Positions 7,868-16,574 are shown, numbered from the stretch's first letter. The stretch: DNA of 64,000 nucleotides from Halobacillus litoralis (GCF_004101865.1 NZ_CP026118.1:2559001-2623000), one strand, 5' to 3'. Program-made: numbers and translations. The notes: a model not told the origin generated them from the letters alone.

Positions 7868-8196
7868 CCACTGAAGAACTGCAACTTTCTGAGTTATGCA
7901 TCAAAGAAAGGCCGGCCAGTACGATTTTATCGTTCAACTCGGCTTCTTTATTTCGATAAGACATATATAAATCAAAGAAAATCACTCGTTTCAGATAGGC
8001 CTCGTTGCTTCCACGAGGAGCGTTCGGTGGTGACGCCTGCGGGAACAGCGCGAGCCGAAGATCCACTTGGTCAAGTGATCTTCTTGACCAAGTTAACTGT
8101 GGCCGTGCCCGCGGCAAGTATCCACCGACAAGCGATTCGTGAGAAGAAACGACAAACGTTAACAGCTCCTCTGGATTGAGAAGGGTTTTTCAGTGG
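7868..8196. repeat. MITE-like repeat, copy A
   Basis: About 329 bp bounded by CCACTGAA (7868-7875) and TTCAGTGG (8189-8196). Its part 8099-8181 is the reverse complement, with scattered mismatches, of 47239-47312 in copy B; shared blocks include GCTTGTCGGTG, GCGGGCACGGCC and GCTCGCGCTGTTCCCG (all read on the minus strand here). A perfect 10-bp inverted repeat (8066-8075 with 8083-8092) lies inside. No transposase is encoded and no clear target-site duplication was seen. The element fills most of the 504-bp gap between the DUF421 and DUF302 genes. Confidence 0.6.
7911..7985 (-). pseudogene. Decayed fragment resembling the neighbouring DUF302 gene
   Basis: Translated on the minus strand the stretch gives NKEAELNDKIVLAG, which aligns with NPKEAQRVLNENVLAG of the intact DUF302 protein encoded at 8226-8609. 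At DNA level the two share GGCCAGTAC, CGTTCAA and GGCTTCTTT in order. It sits inside repeat copy A and is absent from copy B. A chance match cannot be excluded because the segment is short. Confidence 0.35.
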
Positions 8197-8225
8197 CCAC
8201 TGAAATCACGGCTTTTATAAATGGT

Positions 8226-8609
8226 TCATACACTTTGATCCATGCATTGAATCAGTCGTTGCTCAATATCATCCGCCATAGCCTGGATATTGTCATCTTT
8301 CACCATTTGCGTCAAAGCTGTAGGTTTAGGCATCCCGATTTTTGTTTTCCCCTCATCTTCGTATACAACCATCTTACAAGGAAGGAAGTACCCGGCCAGT
8401 ACATTTTCGTTCAATACTCGCTGGGCTTCTTTCGGATTACATACTTCAAGTACTTTGAATTCTTTTTCAAACTCCAAACCTTTTTCATTCAGTTTATCTT
8501 TGATGTCGAATGTCCATAAAACACCAAATTGTTTATCTTTCAAACGATTCTCGAGACTTTCTACAGCCTCCTCAAGACTTTTGTTTGTTTCAACTGTGTA
8601 ATGGAACAT
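8226..8609 (-). CDS. DUF302 family protein
   Basis: A 127-residue DUF302 protein beginning MFHYTVETNKSLEEAVESL and containing VLEVCNPKEAQRVLNENV, LAGYFLPCKMVVYED and a C-terminal helical segment. DUF302 proteins are small alpha/beta proteins of unresolved biochemical role that often sit near sulfur-oxidation or metal-stress genes. The start ATG 8609 follows AAGGAGG. Directly upstream is a promoter whose spacer holds an ATACC-N6-GGTAT palindrome matching the operators of the CstR-type sulfur operon 1.4 kb away, so this protein is probably part of the persulfide response. Two cysteines (CNPKEA and LPCKM) could be functional. Confidence 0.85.
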   Translation of the reverse strand: MFHYTVETNKSLEEAVESLENRLKDKQFGVLWTFDIKDKLNEKGLEFEKEFKVLEVCNPKEAQRVLNENVLAGYFLPCKMVVYEDEGKTKIGMPKPTALTQMVKDDNIQAMADDIEQRLIQCMDQSV

Positions 8610-8637
8610 GGAATACCTCCTTGAAGTTTGTTTCACA

Positions 8638-8668
8638 ATTATACATACCCTAATAGGTATAAAGTTAA
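8638..8668 (-). promoter_or_regulatory. Promoter and CstR-type operator of the DUF302 gene
   Basis: On the minus strand: TTAACT (8668-8663), 19 nt, TATAAT (8643-8638). The palindrome ATACC-N6-GGTAT at 8645-8660 lies in the spacer, as in the cstR promoter. Confidence 0.6.
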
Positions 8669-8933
8669 TCATCTGAATTAGAATTGGTTTACGAATTTGG
8701 AAAAAATATTTTTTACTGATTGGAAGAGTGGGACCCTTAAATCTGATCGGAACGATACATTCAAAGTGATGGAGTCGTTTCCGAGACCATCACACACTTG
8801 TTGAAGTACTGTAATTGTTGATTATTCGAACGTGAAATAAAGATGTGAATATCAACTTAAACCAGCTGCATCGTATCTTTTTATCTTCGTCGGATATAAT
8901 AGCAGTCTTTTGAAGATAGATATATCGGTTTCG

Positions 8934-8962
8934 TTGTGTAGGGGCTCCCCTTGTATTAGAAT
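8934..8962 (+). promoter_or_regulatory. Putative sigma-A promoter of the HAD hydrolase gene
   Basis: TTGTGT (8934-8939), 17-nt spacer containing GGGGCTCCCC, TAGAAT (8957-8962), 31 nt ahead of the start codon. The rest of the 8610-8992 gap shows no gene. Confidence 0.45.
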
Positions 8963-8992
8963 GTATAGAGTAGAAGAGAGGGCGTGAAATCA

Positions 8993-9733
8993 ATGACAGA
9001 AAATATTAAATTAATTGCTTTGGATCTTGATGGCACTTTAGTTAATCCAGAAGGAATTGTTTCCGAAGCCAATAAAGCAGCAGTAAAAAAAGCGAAAGAT
9101 CTGGGAATTCATGTAGTGTTGAGTACAGGACGTTCTTTATCCCGTTGTCAGGATATCGCAGAGTCACTAGGCAAATCTTCTTATATTGTGACCATCAACG
9201 GTGGGGAAATCTATGATCATGAATTTAACCTTGTAGAACAAAACAAATTAGAGCAACAACATATAGAGCGTCTTTGGGAATTAAAACAGGAACATGGCCT
9301 TTATTTCTGGACATCAACCGTGCAAGGCATCTATAACAGCCAGGAGCCTTTCGATCAAGAGTTAGCAGAATATGACTGGTTGAAATTCGGTTTTGACATC
9401 GAAGACGATGAAATTCGTCAGGTTATCCTTGATGAATTGAATGCAAATGAAGCGCTTGAAATCACTAATTCCAGCCCGACAAATATTGAAGTGAATCCTG
9501 TCGGGGTGAATAAGGCAGCCGCTCTTTTGAAAGTATGTGGTTGGTTAGAATTAAATATGGATGAAGTGATGGCTGTCGGTGATAGTATGAACGATATGGC
9601 GATGATCAAGGAAGCAGGTTTAGGTGTCGCCATGGGCAATGCCCAGGATGCTTTAAAAAAGGAAGCTGCTTTTGTGACAGCTTCGAACGCTGAAGACGGT
9701 GTCGCATTTGCCATTGAAAAAGTAATTGGATGA
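8993..9733 (+). CDS. Cof-type HAD-IIB family hydrolase
   Basis: A 246-residue haloacid-dehalogenase phosphatase. Motif I is LIALDLDGTL with the two catalytic aspartates, motif II is VLSTGRS, and motif IV is GDSMNDMAMI; the C2-type cap lies between. The family dephosphorylates sugar phosphates, nucleotides or flavin precursors, and the substrate cannot be predicted here. ATG 8993 is preferred over the in-frame GTG 8984 because the GAGAGGG ribosome binding site is only 2 nt from the latter. Monocistronic, followed by a terminator. Confidence 0.9.
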   Translation: MTENIKLIALDLDGTLVNPEGIVSEANKAAVKKAKDLGIHVVLSTGRSLSRCQDIAESLGKSSYIVTINGGEIYDHEFNLVEQNKLEQQHIERLWELKQEHGLYFWTSTVQGIYNSQEPFDQELAEYDWLKFGFDIEDDEIRQVILDELNANEALEITNSSPTNIEVNPVGVNKAAALLKVCGWLELNMDEVMAVGDSMNDMAMIKEAGLGVAMGNAQDALKKEAAFVTASNAEDGVAFAIEKVIG

Positions 9734-9740
9734 TTCCATG

Positions 9741-9770
9741 CCAGTCCTGACACAGGGCTGGTTTTTATTT
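9741..9770 (+). terminator. Terminator of the HAD hydrolase gene
   Basis: CCAGTCCTG and CAGGGCTGG (one G-U pair) form a 9-bp stem with a 3-nt loop, followed by TTTTTATTT. Confidence 0.8.
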
Positions 9771-9879
9771 TATGGTCATTCAGGGGATATATGGATATTG
9801 TGAATGTTCCGAGCCAACGAAAACCTCATTCCCCTTTGCCGTTTGATATGATTGTCGAAACACATCAAAAAACAATCTT

Positions 9880-9895
9880 TTGTAAGCGTTTTCCT
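9880..9895 (+). promoter_or_regulatory. cre-like site (CcpA box) upstream of the beta-oxidation operon
   Basis: TTGTAAGCGTTTTCCT matches the Bacillus cre consensus WTGNNARCGNWWWCAW at every position but one (C for the conserved A). It lies about 75 bp before the acyl-CoA dehydrogenase start, which suggests glucose repression of fatty-acid use. Confidence 0.5.
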
Positions 9896-9968
9896 AGATG
9901 GGGAGGAAATACCCATCTGTAAAGAGAAATAGATGAAGTAGCCGATTAGTCTATTGGGGAGGGCGAAC

Positions 9969-11117
9969 ATGAAAGCTGCCTACATAACAAATGAACATGA
10001 AATGCTGAGGAAATCATTAAAGAAATTTTTAGATAAGGAAGCTTATCCCTTTTATGAAGATTGGGAAAAACAAGGTGAGATTCCACGTGCTTTTTGGAAA
10101 AAGCTTGGTGATCAGGGTTTTTTGTGTCCCTGGTTAGAGGAATCCTACGGAGGGTTTGAAGCGGACTTCGGTTATTCCGTTATCATCAATGAAGAACTTG
10201 AGAAGGTAGGGACAGGGCTGATTGGAATCGGATTGCACAACGACATTGTTGTCCCTTACCTGCATGCGTATGGAACAGAAAGGCAGAAGGAGAAATGGCT
10301 TCCTAAATGCGTCTCAGGGGAGATTGTCACGGCAATCGCTATGACTGAACCTGGGGCAGGGTCAGATTTGGCGGGGATAAGGACAACCGCTCATAAAAAA
10401 GATGGTCGATATATATTGAATGGGGAGAAGACCTTCATTACTAATGGCATTCATGCAGATTTGATCGTGGTCGTTTGCAAAACGAACCAGAATGCTTCAC
10501 CTCCTCACAAAGGAATCAGTTTAATCATCGTAGAGGGAGGGAGCCCTGGTTTTTCGCGAGGGAGGAAACTAGATAAAATAGGCCTCCACAGCCAGGATAC
10601 ATCTGAATTAATCTTTGAAGACGCGGAAGTTCCTGCTGAGAATTTGTTAGGTGATGAAGGGGATGGATTCTACTATTTGATGAATCAATTACAACAGGAA
10701 CGTTTGATTGTCGGTATTGGAGCCATTACAGCTTGTGAACGTATGCTTGAGCTTACCATCGCTTATGTCAAACAAAGGACAGCTTTTGGAAAAACGATTG
10801 CTTCTTTTCAAAATACACAATTCAAATTAGCAGAACTTTATACAGAAGTGGAAATTGGAAGGACATTTTTGGATCGAACCATTGAAGCCCATATGAAGGG
10901 GGAAGATGTGGTGAAAGAAGTGTCGATGTCCAAATGGTGGACGACTGATTTAGTTAAGAAAGTAGCCATGGAATGTTTGCACCTTCATGGAGGCTATGGA
11001 TATATAGAAGAATATGAAATCGCCAGGCGTTTCCGGGATGCCCCGGTGACGGCGATATATGCTGGTTCCAACGAGATCATGAAAACGATCATAGCCAAAA
11101 AGATGGACTTAGTGTAG
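9969..11117 (+). CDS. Acyl-CoA dehydrogenase (long-chain type)
   Basis: A 382-residue FAD enzyme catalysing the first, alpha-beta dehydrogenation step of fatty-acid beta-oxidation. The signature AMTEPGAGSDLAGIRTTA (about 124-141), RTAFGKTIASFQNTQ and the C-terminal IYAGSNEIM are visible. The residue that is the catalytic Glu in medium-chain enzymes (YEG) is Ala here. A Glu at 244 in LQQERL matches the catalytic base position of long-chain and isovaleryl-CoA dehydrogenases, so the enzyme should still be active and act on long or branched chains. ATG 9969 has GGGGAGGG upstream. First gene of an operon with thiolase, 3-hydroxyacyl-CoA dehydrogenase and acyl-CoA ligase. Confidence 0.92.
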   Translation: MKAAYITNEHEMLRKSLKKFLDKEAYPFYEDWEKQGEIPRAFWKKLGDQGFLCPWLEESYGGFEADFGYSVIINEELEKVGTGLIGIGLHNDIVVPYLHAYGTERQKEKWLPKCVSGEIVTAIAMTEPGAGSDLAGIRTTAHKKDGRYILNGEKTFITNGIHADLIVVVCKTNQNASPPHKGISLIIVEGGSPGFSRGRKLDKIGLHSQDTSELIFEDAEVPAENLLGDEGDGFYYLMNQLQQERLIVGIGAITACERMLELTIAYVKQRTAFGKTIASFQNTQFKLAELYTEVEIGRTFLDRTIEAHMKGEDVVKEVSMSKWWTTDLVKKVAMECLHLHGGYGYIEEYEIARRFRDAPVTAIYAGSNEIMKTIIAKKMDLV

Positions 11118-11129
11118 GAGGAATATCAA

Positions 11130-12275
11130 ATGAATGAAGTGGTCATAGTAGAAGCTGTTCGTACGCCGGTCGGTAAGAGGAATGGAGCATTGAGTCATAT
11201 CCGACCTGATGTTTTATTTGCGGATGTTCTTAAAGAGTTAGTAGCACGTACCTCTCTTGACCCAAGTGAAGTGGAGGATGTAATTGCTGGATGTGTGAGC
11301 CAGGTCGGTGAACAAGCAGGTGATATCGCCCGCCTTGCTGCATTGACAGCAGGATTCCCGATAGAAGTTCCTGGTGTCACCCTCGACCGCCAATGTGGAT
11401 CAAGTCAGCAAGCGATTCATTTTGGATCACAAGCGATTGCTTGTGGGGATATGGATGTTGTTATCGCAGGCGGTGTGGAAAGTATGTCCCGGGTGCCTAT
11501 GTTCTCCAATATGAAAGGGACATCTTTTAACGAGAAGCTGACAGACAGATTTGAAATGATTAATCAAGGTCATTCCGCTGAGAGAATTGCTGATAAGTGG
11601 GGACTGACTAGAGAAGCATTGGATAGTTATTCATCTGAGAGCCATGATCGTGCTTTAAAAGCAGCAAAAGAGGGACGCTTTGAAAAGGAAATGATGGCGG
11701 TCGATGTTGGTGGGGAAATAGGTGCTTTGCGTAAAGATGAAGGACCGAGGCTGGGGACATCATCTGAAACGCTTGCTTCACTCAATCCTGTCTTTCAAGA
11801 GGATGGAAAAGTAACGGCAGGGAACGCAAGTCAAATCAGTGATGGGGCTGCGGCTGTTCTGTTAATGTCCCGTCAGAAGGCAGAGGCTTTAGGATTGAAG
11901 CCAAGGTTCAGAATCGTCGCCCGTGCGGTCATAGGATCTGATCCTACTTTAATGTTGACCGGGCCTGTACCTGCTACATATAAAGTCCTTCAAAAAGCCG
12001 GGATGAGTATAGAAGATGTCGATTTGTTTGAGGTGAATGAAGCATTCGCCTCTGTTCCGTTGTTCTGGATGAAGGAAACGGGTGTCACCCATTCCAAATT
12101 AAATGTTAATGGAGGAGCCATTGCTTTAGGACACCCTCTTGGAGCGACAGGCGCCAAACTGATGACCACCTTAGTCCACGAATTGGAAAGGACCGGGGGA
12201 CGCTTCGGATTACAAGCCATTTGTGAAGGACATGGGATGGCAAATGCTACAATCATTGAACGACTGGAGGGTTAA
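11130..12275 (+). CDS. Thiolase (acetyl-CoA C-acyltransferase)
   Basis: A 381-residue thiolase. Active-site residues are Cys89 (LDRQCGSS), His335 (ALGHPLGATG) and Cys365 (CEGHGMANA), the full catalytic set. Thiolases cleave 3-ketoacyl-CoA with CoA to acetyl-CoA and a shortened acyl-CoA; a biosynthetic role cannot be excluded by sequence alone, but placement between an acyl-CoA dehydrogenase and a hydroxyacyl-CoA dehydrogenase supports degradation. It starts 12 nt after the upstream stop with AGGAGG. The next gene's ribosome binding site lies inside its last codons. Confidence 0.93.
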   Translation: MNEVVIVEAVRTPVGKRNGALSHIRPDVLFADVLKELVARTSLDPSEVEDVIAGCVSQVGEQAGDIARLAALTAGFPIEVPGVTLDRQCGSSQQAIHFGSQAIACGDMDVVIAGGVESMSRVPMFSNMKGTSFNEKLTDRFEMINQGHSAERIADKWGLTREALDSYSSESHDRALKAAKEGRFEKEMMAVDVGGEIGALRKDEGPRLGTSSETLASLNPVFQEDGKVTAGNASQISDGAAAVLLMSRQKAEALGLKPRFRIVARAVIGSDPTLMLTGPVPATYKVLQKAGMSIEDVDLFEVNEAFASVPLFWMKETGVTHSKLNVNGGAIALGHPLGATGAKLMTTLVHELERTGGRFGLQAICEGHGMANATIIERLEG

Positions 12276-12276
12276 T

Positions 12277-13044
12277 ATGGATGTGAAAAATGTTGTAGCC
12301 GTGGTAACCGGGGGAGCATCTGGACTCGGAGAAGCAACAGTACGTCAAATAGTTGGCAAGGGAGGACGTGCCGTCATTGTGGATCGTGATGGCGCGAAAG
12401 GTGAGCAGCTTTCTGAAGAGTTAGGAGCTGGCACACTTTTCCTGAAGGCGGATGTGACTTCCGCGAATGAGATTAATCGTATGCTTGATCAAGCAATAGA
12501 GGCTTTTGGGCATGTCAATGCTGTGGTCAACTGTGCCGGGATTGTAATCGGCGAGAAAGTTGTAGGAAGAGACGGTCCGCATGAGCTGGATTCTTTTTCA
12601 AAGGTGTTAGAGGTCAATGTGATGGGGACTTTCAACGTCATCCGTCTTGCTGCTGAGAGGATGAAGGCTAACGAACCAATGGATACTGGAGAGAAAGGAG
12701 TAATCATCAACACAGCTTCGATCGCTGCCTTTGACGGTCAAATCGGCCAGGCGGCTTACAGCGCATCAAAAGGAGGAGTCGTGGCCATGACTTTACCTAT
12801 TTCACGTGAGCTTGCCCGCCATGGAATACGAGTGATGACCATCGCACCAGGGGTATTTGAAACACCGATGTTCCAACAGTTGCCTGAGGAAGCAAGAGAG
12901 GCGTTAGGAAATCAGACCCCTTTTCCTAAGCGGTTAGGGCAGCCGCAGGAATATGCGAAGTTAGCTTTAAGCATTTTAGATAATCCTATGCTTAACGGGG
13001 AGGTGATCCGCCTGGACGGAGCCATACGAATGCAGGCGAAGTAA
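12277..13044 (+). CDS. Short-chain 3-hydroxyacyl-CoA dehydrogenase (HSD17B10-like SDR)
   Basis: A 255-residue short-chain dehydrogenase with the NAD-binding motif [10 protein letters not shown] near the N-terminus and the catalytic YSASKGG with its Ser in INTASIAAF. The long match to the type-2 3-hydroxyacyl-CoA dehydrogenase subgroup ([41 protein letters not shown]) is striking and points to NAD-dependent oxidation of 3-hydroxyacyl-CoA, perhaps of branched chains. ATG 12277 is preceded by TGGAGGG and is 1 nt from the thiolase stop. No enoyl-CoA hydratase is present in the operon. Confidence 0.9.
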   Translation: MDVKNVVAVVTGGASGLGEATVRQIVGKGGRAVIVDRDGAKGEQLSEELGAGTLFLKADVTSANEINRMLDQAIEAFGHVNAVVNCAGIVIGEKVVGRDGPHELDSFSKVLEVNVMGTFNVIRLAAERMKANEPMDTGEKGVIINTASIAAFDGQIGQAAYSASKGGVVAMTLPISRELARHGIRVMTIAPGVFETPMFQQLPEEAREALGNQTPFPKRLGQPQEYAKLALSILDNPMLNGEVIRLDGAIRMQAK

Positions 13045-13162
13045 GGGCGTCAGGGAGGAGTCAGCTGTTTTCTTTTTGCAGCAAGGGGAAGTTTGAAGCT
13101 TATCGGGTGTAGGTGTGGTCGAGGGTTTTCAAAATCAAACTTTAAAAAGGAGTCGATGAAAG

Positions 13163-14719
13163 ATGGGAGCAACATTACGGGGTATGTTTGAACAGACGGT
13201 AGCCAAATATTCGAATAAAGAAGGTTTAGTCGATTTGCGATTAGGGACGAGGTGGACATTCAGCGAGTGGGATGATGAAGTCAATCGCGTGGCTAATGCA
13301 CTAAGAGCTTCCGGCGTAGAAAAAGGAGATAAAGTTTCCACAATATTGTTCAACACCTCTGAGTTTGCTACGACTCTTTTTGCCTGCATGAAAATCGGTG
13401 CCATTTTCAACCCGATCAACTTTCGGCTTACAGAAAAAGAAATTCAATTCATACTCCAGGACGCCGACCCAAAAGTCGTCCTGTTCGAGAAAGCGACTTC
13501 GCTCCAGGTGGTTTCAGTAGCGAAAGAGATGACAGGGGTGGAATTCTGGTCCATTGATGAGGAGGACCTTCCATATGCGTTGAATTATAATGAGCGTATC
13601 AATGGTGTGACAAGTGAGCGGCCCGTATGTGAGCTGGATGAAAATGATCCTTATGCAATCATGTACACTTCGGGAACAACCGGTTTGCCGAAGGGCGTCA
13701 TTCATACTCATAGAGATATGATCGATCAAGCCTTGATCATGACGGCATGCTTGAGGCTGGAAGAGAATGATCGTGGGCTTACCGTCGCACCGATTTTCCA
13801 CTGTGCCGAATTGCATTGTGCCTTTTTTCCTCGTGTCATGATCGGGGCTGCAAATGTGTTGCTGCACCACTTCGATGCGCCTAAAGTGATAGAAACAGTA
13901 AAACAGGAACAAATTACCTCTTTCTTTGCTGCTCCGACCATGTGGAATATGATGTTACAGGAAGATTTTTCGAAAGAAGATTTCCAAACGTTAAGACAAG
14001 GGCTTTACGGAGGAGCTCCAATGGCCCCAGCGTTAACGATGCAGCTGCATGATGCCTTGGGGGTACAGCTGCTGCAAGCATATGGAATGACCGAAATGGG
14101 TCCTGCAATTACAGCATTGACCGAAGAGGAGCAAATCACGAAAGCTGGATCAGCTGGAAGAGCCCTATTGAACCATGAGGTCCGTGTTGTCAGGACAAAT
14201 GAAAATGGACCAGCGGAGCCTGAAGAGATATGTAAGCCTGACGAACTTGGGGAAATCATAGTCAGAGGACCTAGCATGATGAAGTCTTATTACAACAGGC
14301 CGGAAGCGACAGAAGAAGCCCTTTATAAAGGATGGTACCACACTGGTGATATAGGCTCCTTCGATAAAGATGGTTACCTCTGGGTAAGTGATCGCGTAAA
14401 AGATATGATTATATCAGGTGGAGAGAACATATATTCAAGAGAAGTGGAAGATGTACTGTTTGACCATCCAAAAGTTATAGATGCTGCTGTCGTGGGAGAA
14501 CCAGACGAAATGTGGGGAGAGCGGGTGGTCGCCTTTATCGTCAAAAAAGAAGCCGATTTAACAGAGCAGGAATTAGACGAGTTTTGTACTTCGGGGAGTC
14601 GATTAGCCCGATACAAACGACCAAGGCGTTATGAATTTGTAGATGAACTGCCTAGAAACGCGAGTGGGAAATTACAGAAATTCAAATTGAGAGAGCGGAG
14701 TACGACGCTCTCTGAATAA
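13163..14719 (+). CDS. Acyl-CoA synthetase (AMP-forming ligase)
   Basis: A 518-residue member of the ANL adenylating superfamily. The motifs are YTSGTTGLPKGVIHTH (A3), YGMTEMGP (A5), YHTGDIG (A7), DRVKDMIISGGENIYS (A8) and the C-terminal Lys in RNASGKLQKF (A10). It activates a fatty acid with ATP and CoA, which supplies the substrate for the preceding beta-oxidation genes. ATG 13163 is in frame; an ATG at 13156 is not. A 118-bp gap separates it from the dehydrogenase without a terminator, so it is probably the last gene of the operon. Confidence 0.92.
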   Translation: MGATLRGMFEQTVAKYSNKEGLVDLRLGTRWTFSEWDDEVNRVANALRASGVEKGDKVSTILFNTSEFATTLFACMKIGAIFNPINFRLTEKEIQFILQDADPKVVLFEKATSLQVVSVAKEMTGVEFWSIDEEDLPYALNYNERINGVTSERPVCELDENDPYAIMYTSGTTGLPKGVIHTHRDMIDQALIMTACLRLEENDRGLTVAPIFHCAELHCAFFPRVMIGAANVLLHHFDAPKVIETVKQEQITSFFAAPTMWNMMLQEDFSKEDFQTLRQGLYGGAPMAPALTMQLHDALGVQLLQAYGMTEMGPAITALTEEEQITKAGSAGRALLNHEVRVVRTNENGPAEPEEICKPDELGEIIVRGPSMMKSYYNRPEATEEALYKGWYHTGDIGSFDKDGYLWVSDRVKDMIISGGENIYSREVEDVLFDHPKVIDAAVVGEPDEMWGERVVAFIVKKEADLTEQELDEFCTSGSRLARYKRPRRYEFVDELPRNASGKLQKFKLRERSTTLSE

Positions 14720-14723
14720 TAGC

Positions 14724-14759
14724 AAAAGGGTGCCTTCACTCACGAAGGCACCTTTTTTT
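14724..14759. terminator. Bidirectional terminator between the acyl-CoA ligase gene and ligD
   Basis: Stem AAAGGGTGCCTTC / GAAGGCACCTTTT with a 6-nt loop and T/A runs on both sides, between convergent genes. Confidence 0.85.
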
Positions 14760-14816
14760 ATCGGGAATATTCATTCTCAGTCATAGTGTTTATTTCCCGG
14801 GCAATTTTCGACAAGG

Positions 14817-16574
14817 TTATTGAATTAATTTTTTAAGTTTTGATACGGGTTGTTTGTCCCTCGCGTTTTCATACTCACGGAAGGGGCACCCTTTTTGGTG
14901 GACTCTTTCAATAATCGAATGGATGTTGAACGTTTCAGGTGTCAAACCCTCTTTTACTTCTGACCAGTACAACGGGGCTGCCACAGAAGCACGATCCGTT
15001 GCACGTGTAGAGTAGGGAGCGATAATCGTTTTCCCTTCGGCATGTTGGACGTAATCAATATAAAGACGCACCCCTCTATTCTTCTTCAGTCTCTCGGTAG
15101 TAAAAAGTTCTGGTTCCTCGTTAACAAGTAAAGCCGCGAGTGCTTCTGTGATTTGCCGTGTTTCTTCGTAACTGAAATCTCCTTCCTTTATCGGTATATG
15201 AATCTGCATTCCTTTATTACCAGAGGTTTTGATAAAGCTGACCACTTCTAGTTCATCAAGGACGTGTTTGAGTAACCGGGAAGCTGTGACTGCTAGATGG
15301 AAGTGGTCTCGATCGGGCGGGTCCAAATCCAGAACGATTTCATCCGGAGAGGCCGCTCCTGCTTTTTCAAATGGGATATGAAACTCAAGGGCTCCTTGAT
15401 TCGCCAGCCATACGAGCGAGGAAAGGTTATTACACATCATGAATTTCTCCGCGTTTTCTTTCCATTCCTTCAAAAAACCCGGCGCATGATCGGGGTAGTG
15501 TTTTTGAAAAAAAGAGTCTTGATCAATCCCATCAGGATAGCGGATAAGCGTAAGTTTCTTCTTGCTGATGAATGGGAGGATGTAAGGAGCTGCCTTTCTT
15601 ATATATAGTAAATAATCTTCTTTTGTCACCTCAGGCCAAAGTTTTTTAGAGGTGTGGGTAGGTTCAAAATCGTCTGGAAAAATGGCCAGGTCCCATTCCA
15701 GCTTTTCAGATGTACATTCTGCGGGGGAAAGATCGAAACGGAACTGGTGGAAGTAAGGCTCACGTAAGTCCCCACCTTGAGCATTCAGACAGTGAATGTC
15801 GACACAGATGCTTGGTTCCAAATGCCACTTCCCCTTTTTCTTATACCCCTTGTCTTTGAAAAAGTTGCGCAGGGTTTTTGATTCCTCTCCAGATAATCCG
15901 TGCTTGAAACGTCCCAGTAGTTCCTGTGTCTGATTATTTTCGGTGGCTGCATCATAATAACCGTTCTCAGGATCGTAGCTGATCAAGAAGCCGGAAACGG
16001 ACCGCCATTGCTTCCACTTCAACCAATGTAGGACTCTTTCACCGGGTCGGTAAGGACTGGAGATTGATTTAGCTGCAATTCCTTCTGCGAGGTGAAGAAG
16101 AGCTTTCTCCTGGATCTCCTCAGGGTTTGTGAAAGTTTCAATTTCCCTGATGTGTGGATGGCTGATTTTCTCAAGTACCGTCCTGAGTCGCTGTTTTCTG
16201 TTTGAAAGGGGGGACTTCAAATCTTCAAGGATGTCGAAAGCAAGCAGCGTAGCTGGGCGTTCCTCCGCGTGTCTTTGAATTTTCTCTTTGTTCCTCATCC
16301 GGCCTCTCATCTGTAAGAGGGGGAAGTTCGCCTGATAGAGTGTATTCAGTATGACGATTTCCCCGTCAATTTTAAGCGGGAGACATGACTGGGGGAATTT
16401 CCAATTGGTGATTTCAGGAAAATGAGCACTTAACTCCTTCCCGTTACGACTCCAGAGCTTAATGTCAGATGGAGTAACTTCCAGTATTGCCCGGAATCCA
16501 TCGTATTTCATTTCATAGATCCATTCTTTTCCTTTGGGAAGTTCGGCAGTAGAGGAGAGTAACATGGGTTTCAT
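14817..16574 (-). CDS. ligD: ATP-dependent DNA ligase LigD (ligase-polymerase form)
   Basis: A 585-residue non-homologous end-joining ligase. The N-terminal ligase domain carries the nucleotidyl-acceptor Lys23 in YEMKYDGFR and the motif LKIDGEIVIL. The C-terminal archaeo-eukaryotic primase-type polymerase domain shows VLDLDPPD (metal aspartates) and SGNKGMQIHIPI. The phosphoesterase domain of actinobacterial LigD is absent, as usual in Bacillus (YkoU). ATG 16574 was chosen because AAGGAGG lies 9 nt upstream; the longer open frame would run into the divergent ku gene. Together with Ku it repairs double-strand breaks, in Bacillus mainly in spores and during germination. Confidence 0.93.
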   Translation of the reverse strand: MKPMLLSSTAELPKGKEWIYEMKYDGFRAILEVTPSDIKLWSRNGKELSAHFPEITNWKFPQSCLPLKIDGEIVILNTLYQANFPLLQMRGRMRNKEKIQRHAEERPATLLAFDILEDLKSPLSNRKQRLRTVLEKISHPHIREIETFTNPEEIQEKALLHLAEGIAAKSISSPYRPGERVLHWLKWKQWRSVSGFLISYDPENGYYDAATENNQTQELLGRFKHGLSGEESKTLRNFFKDKGYKKKGKWHLEPSICVDIHCLNAQGGDLREPYFHQFRFDLSPAECTSEKLEWDLAIFPDDFEPTHTSKKLWPEVTKEDYLLYIRKAAPYILPFISKKKLTLIRYPDGIDQDSFFQKHYPDHAPGFLKEWKENAEKFMMCNNLSSLVWLANQGALEFHIPFEKAGAASPDEIVLDLDPPDRDHFHLAVTASRLLKHVLDELEVVSFIKTSGNKGMQIHIPIKEGDFSYEETRQITEALAALLVNEEPELFTTERLKKNRGVRLYIDYVQHAEGKTIIAPYSTRATDRASVAAPLYWSEVKEGLTPETFNIHSIIERVHQKGCPFREYENARDKQPVSKLKKLIQ

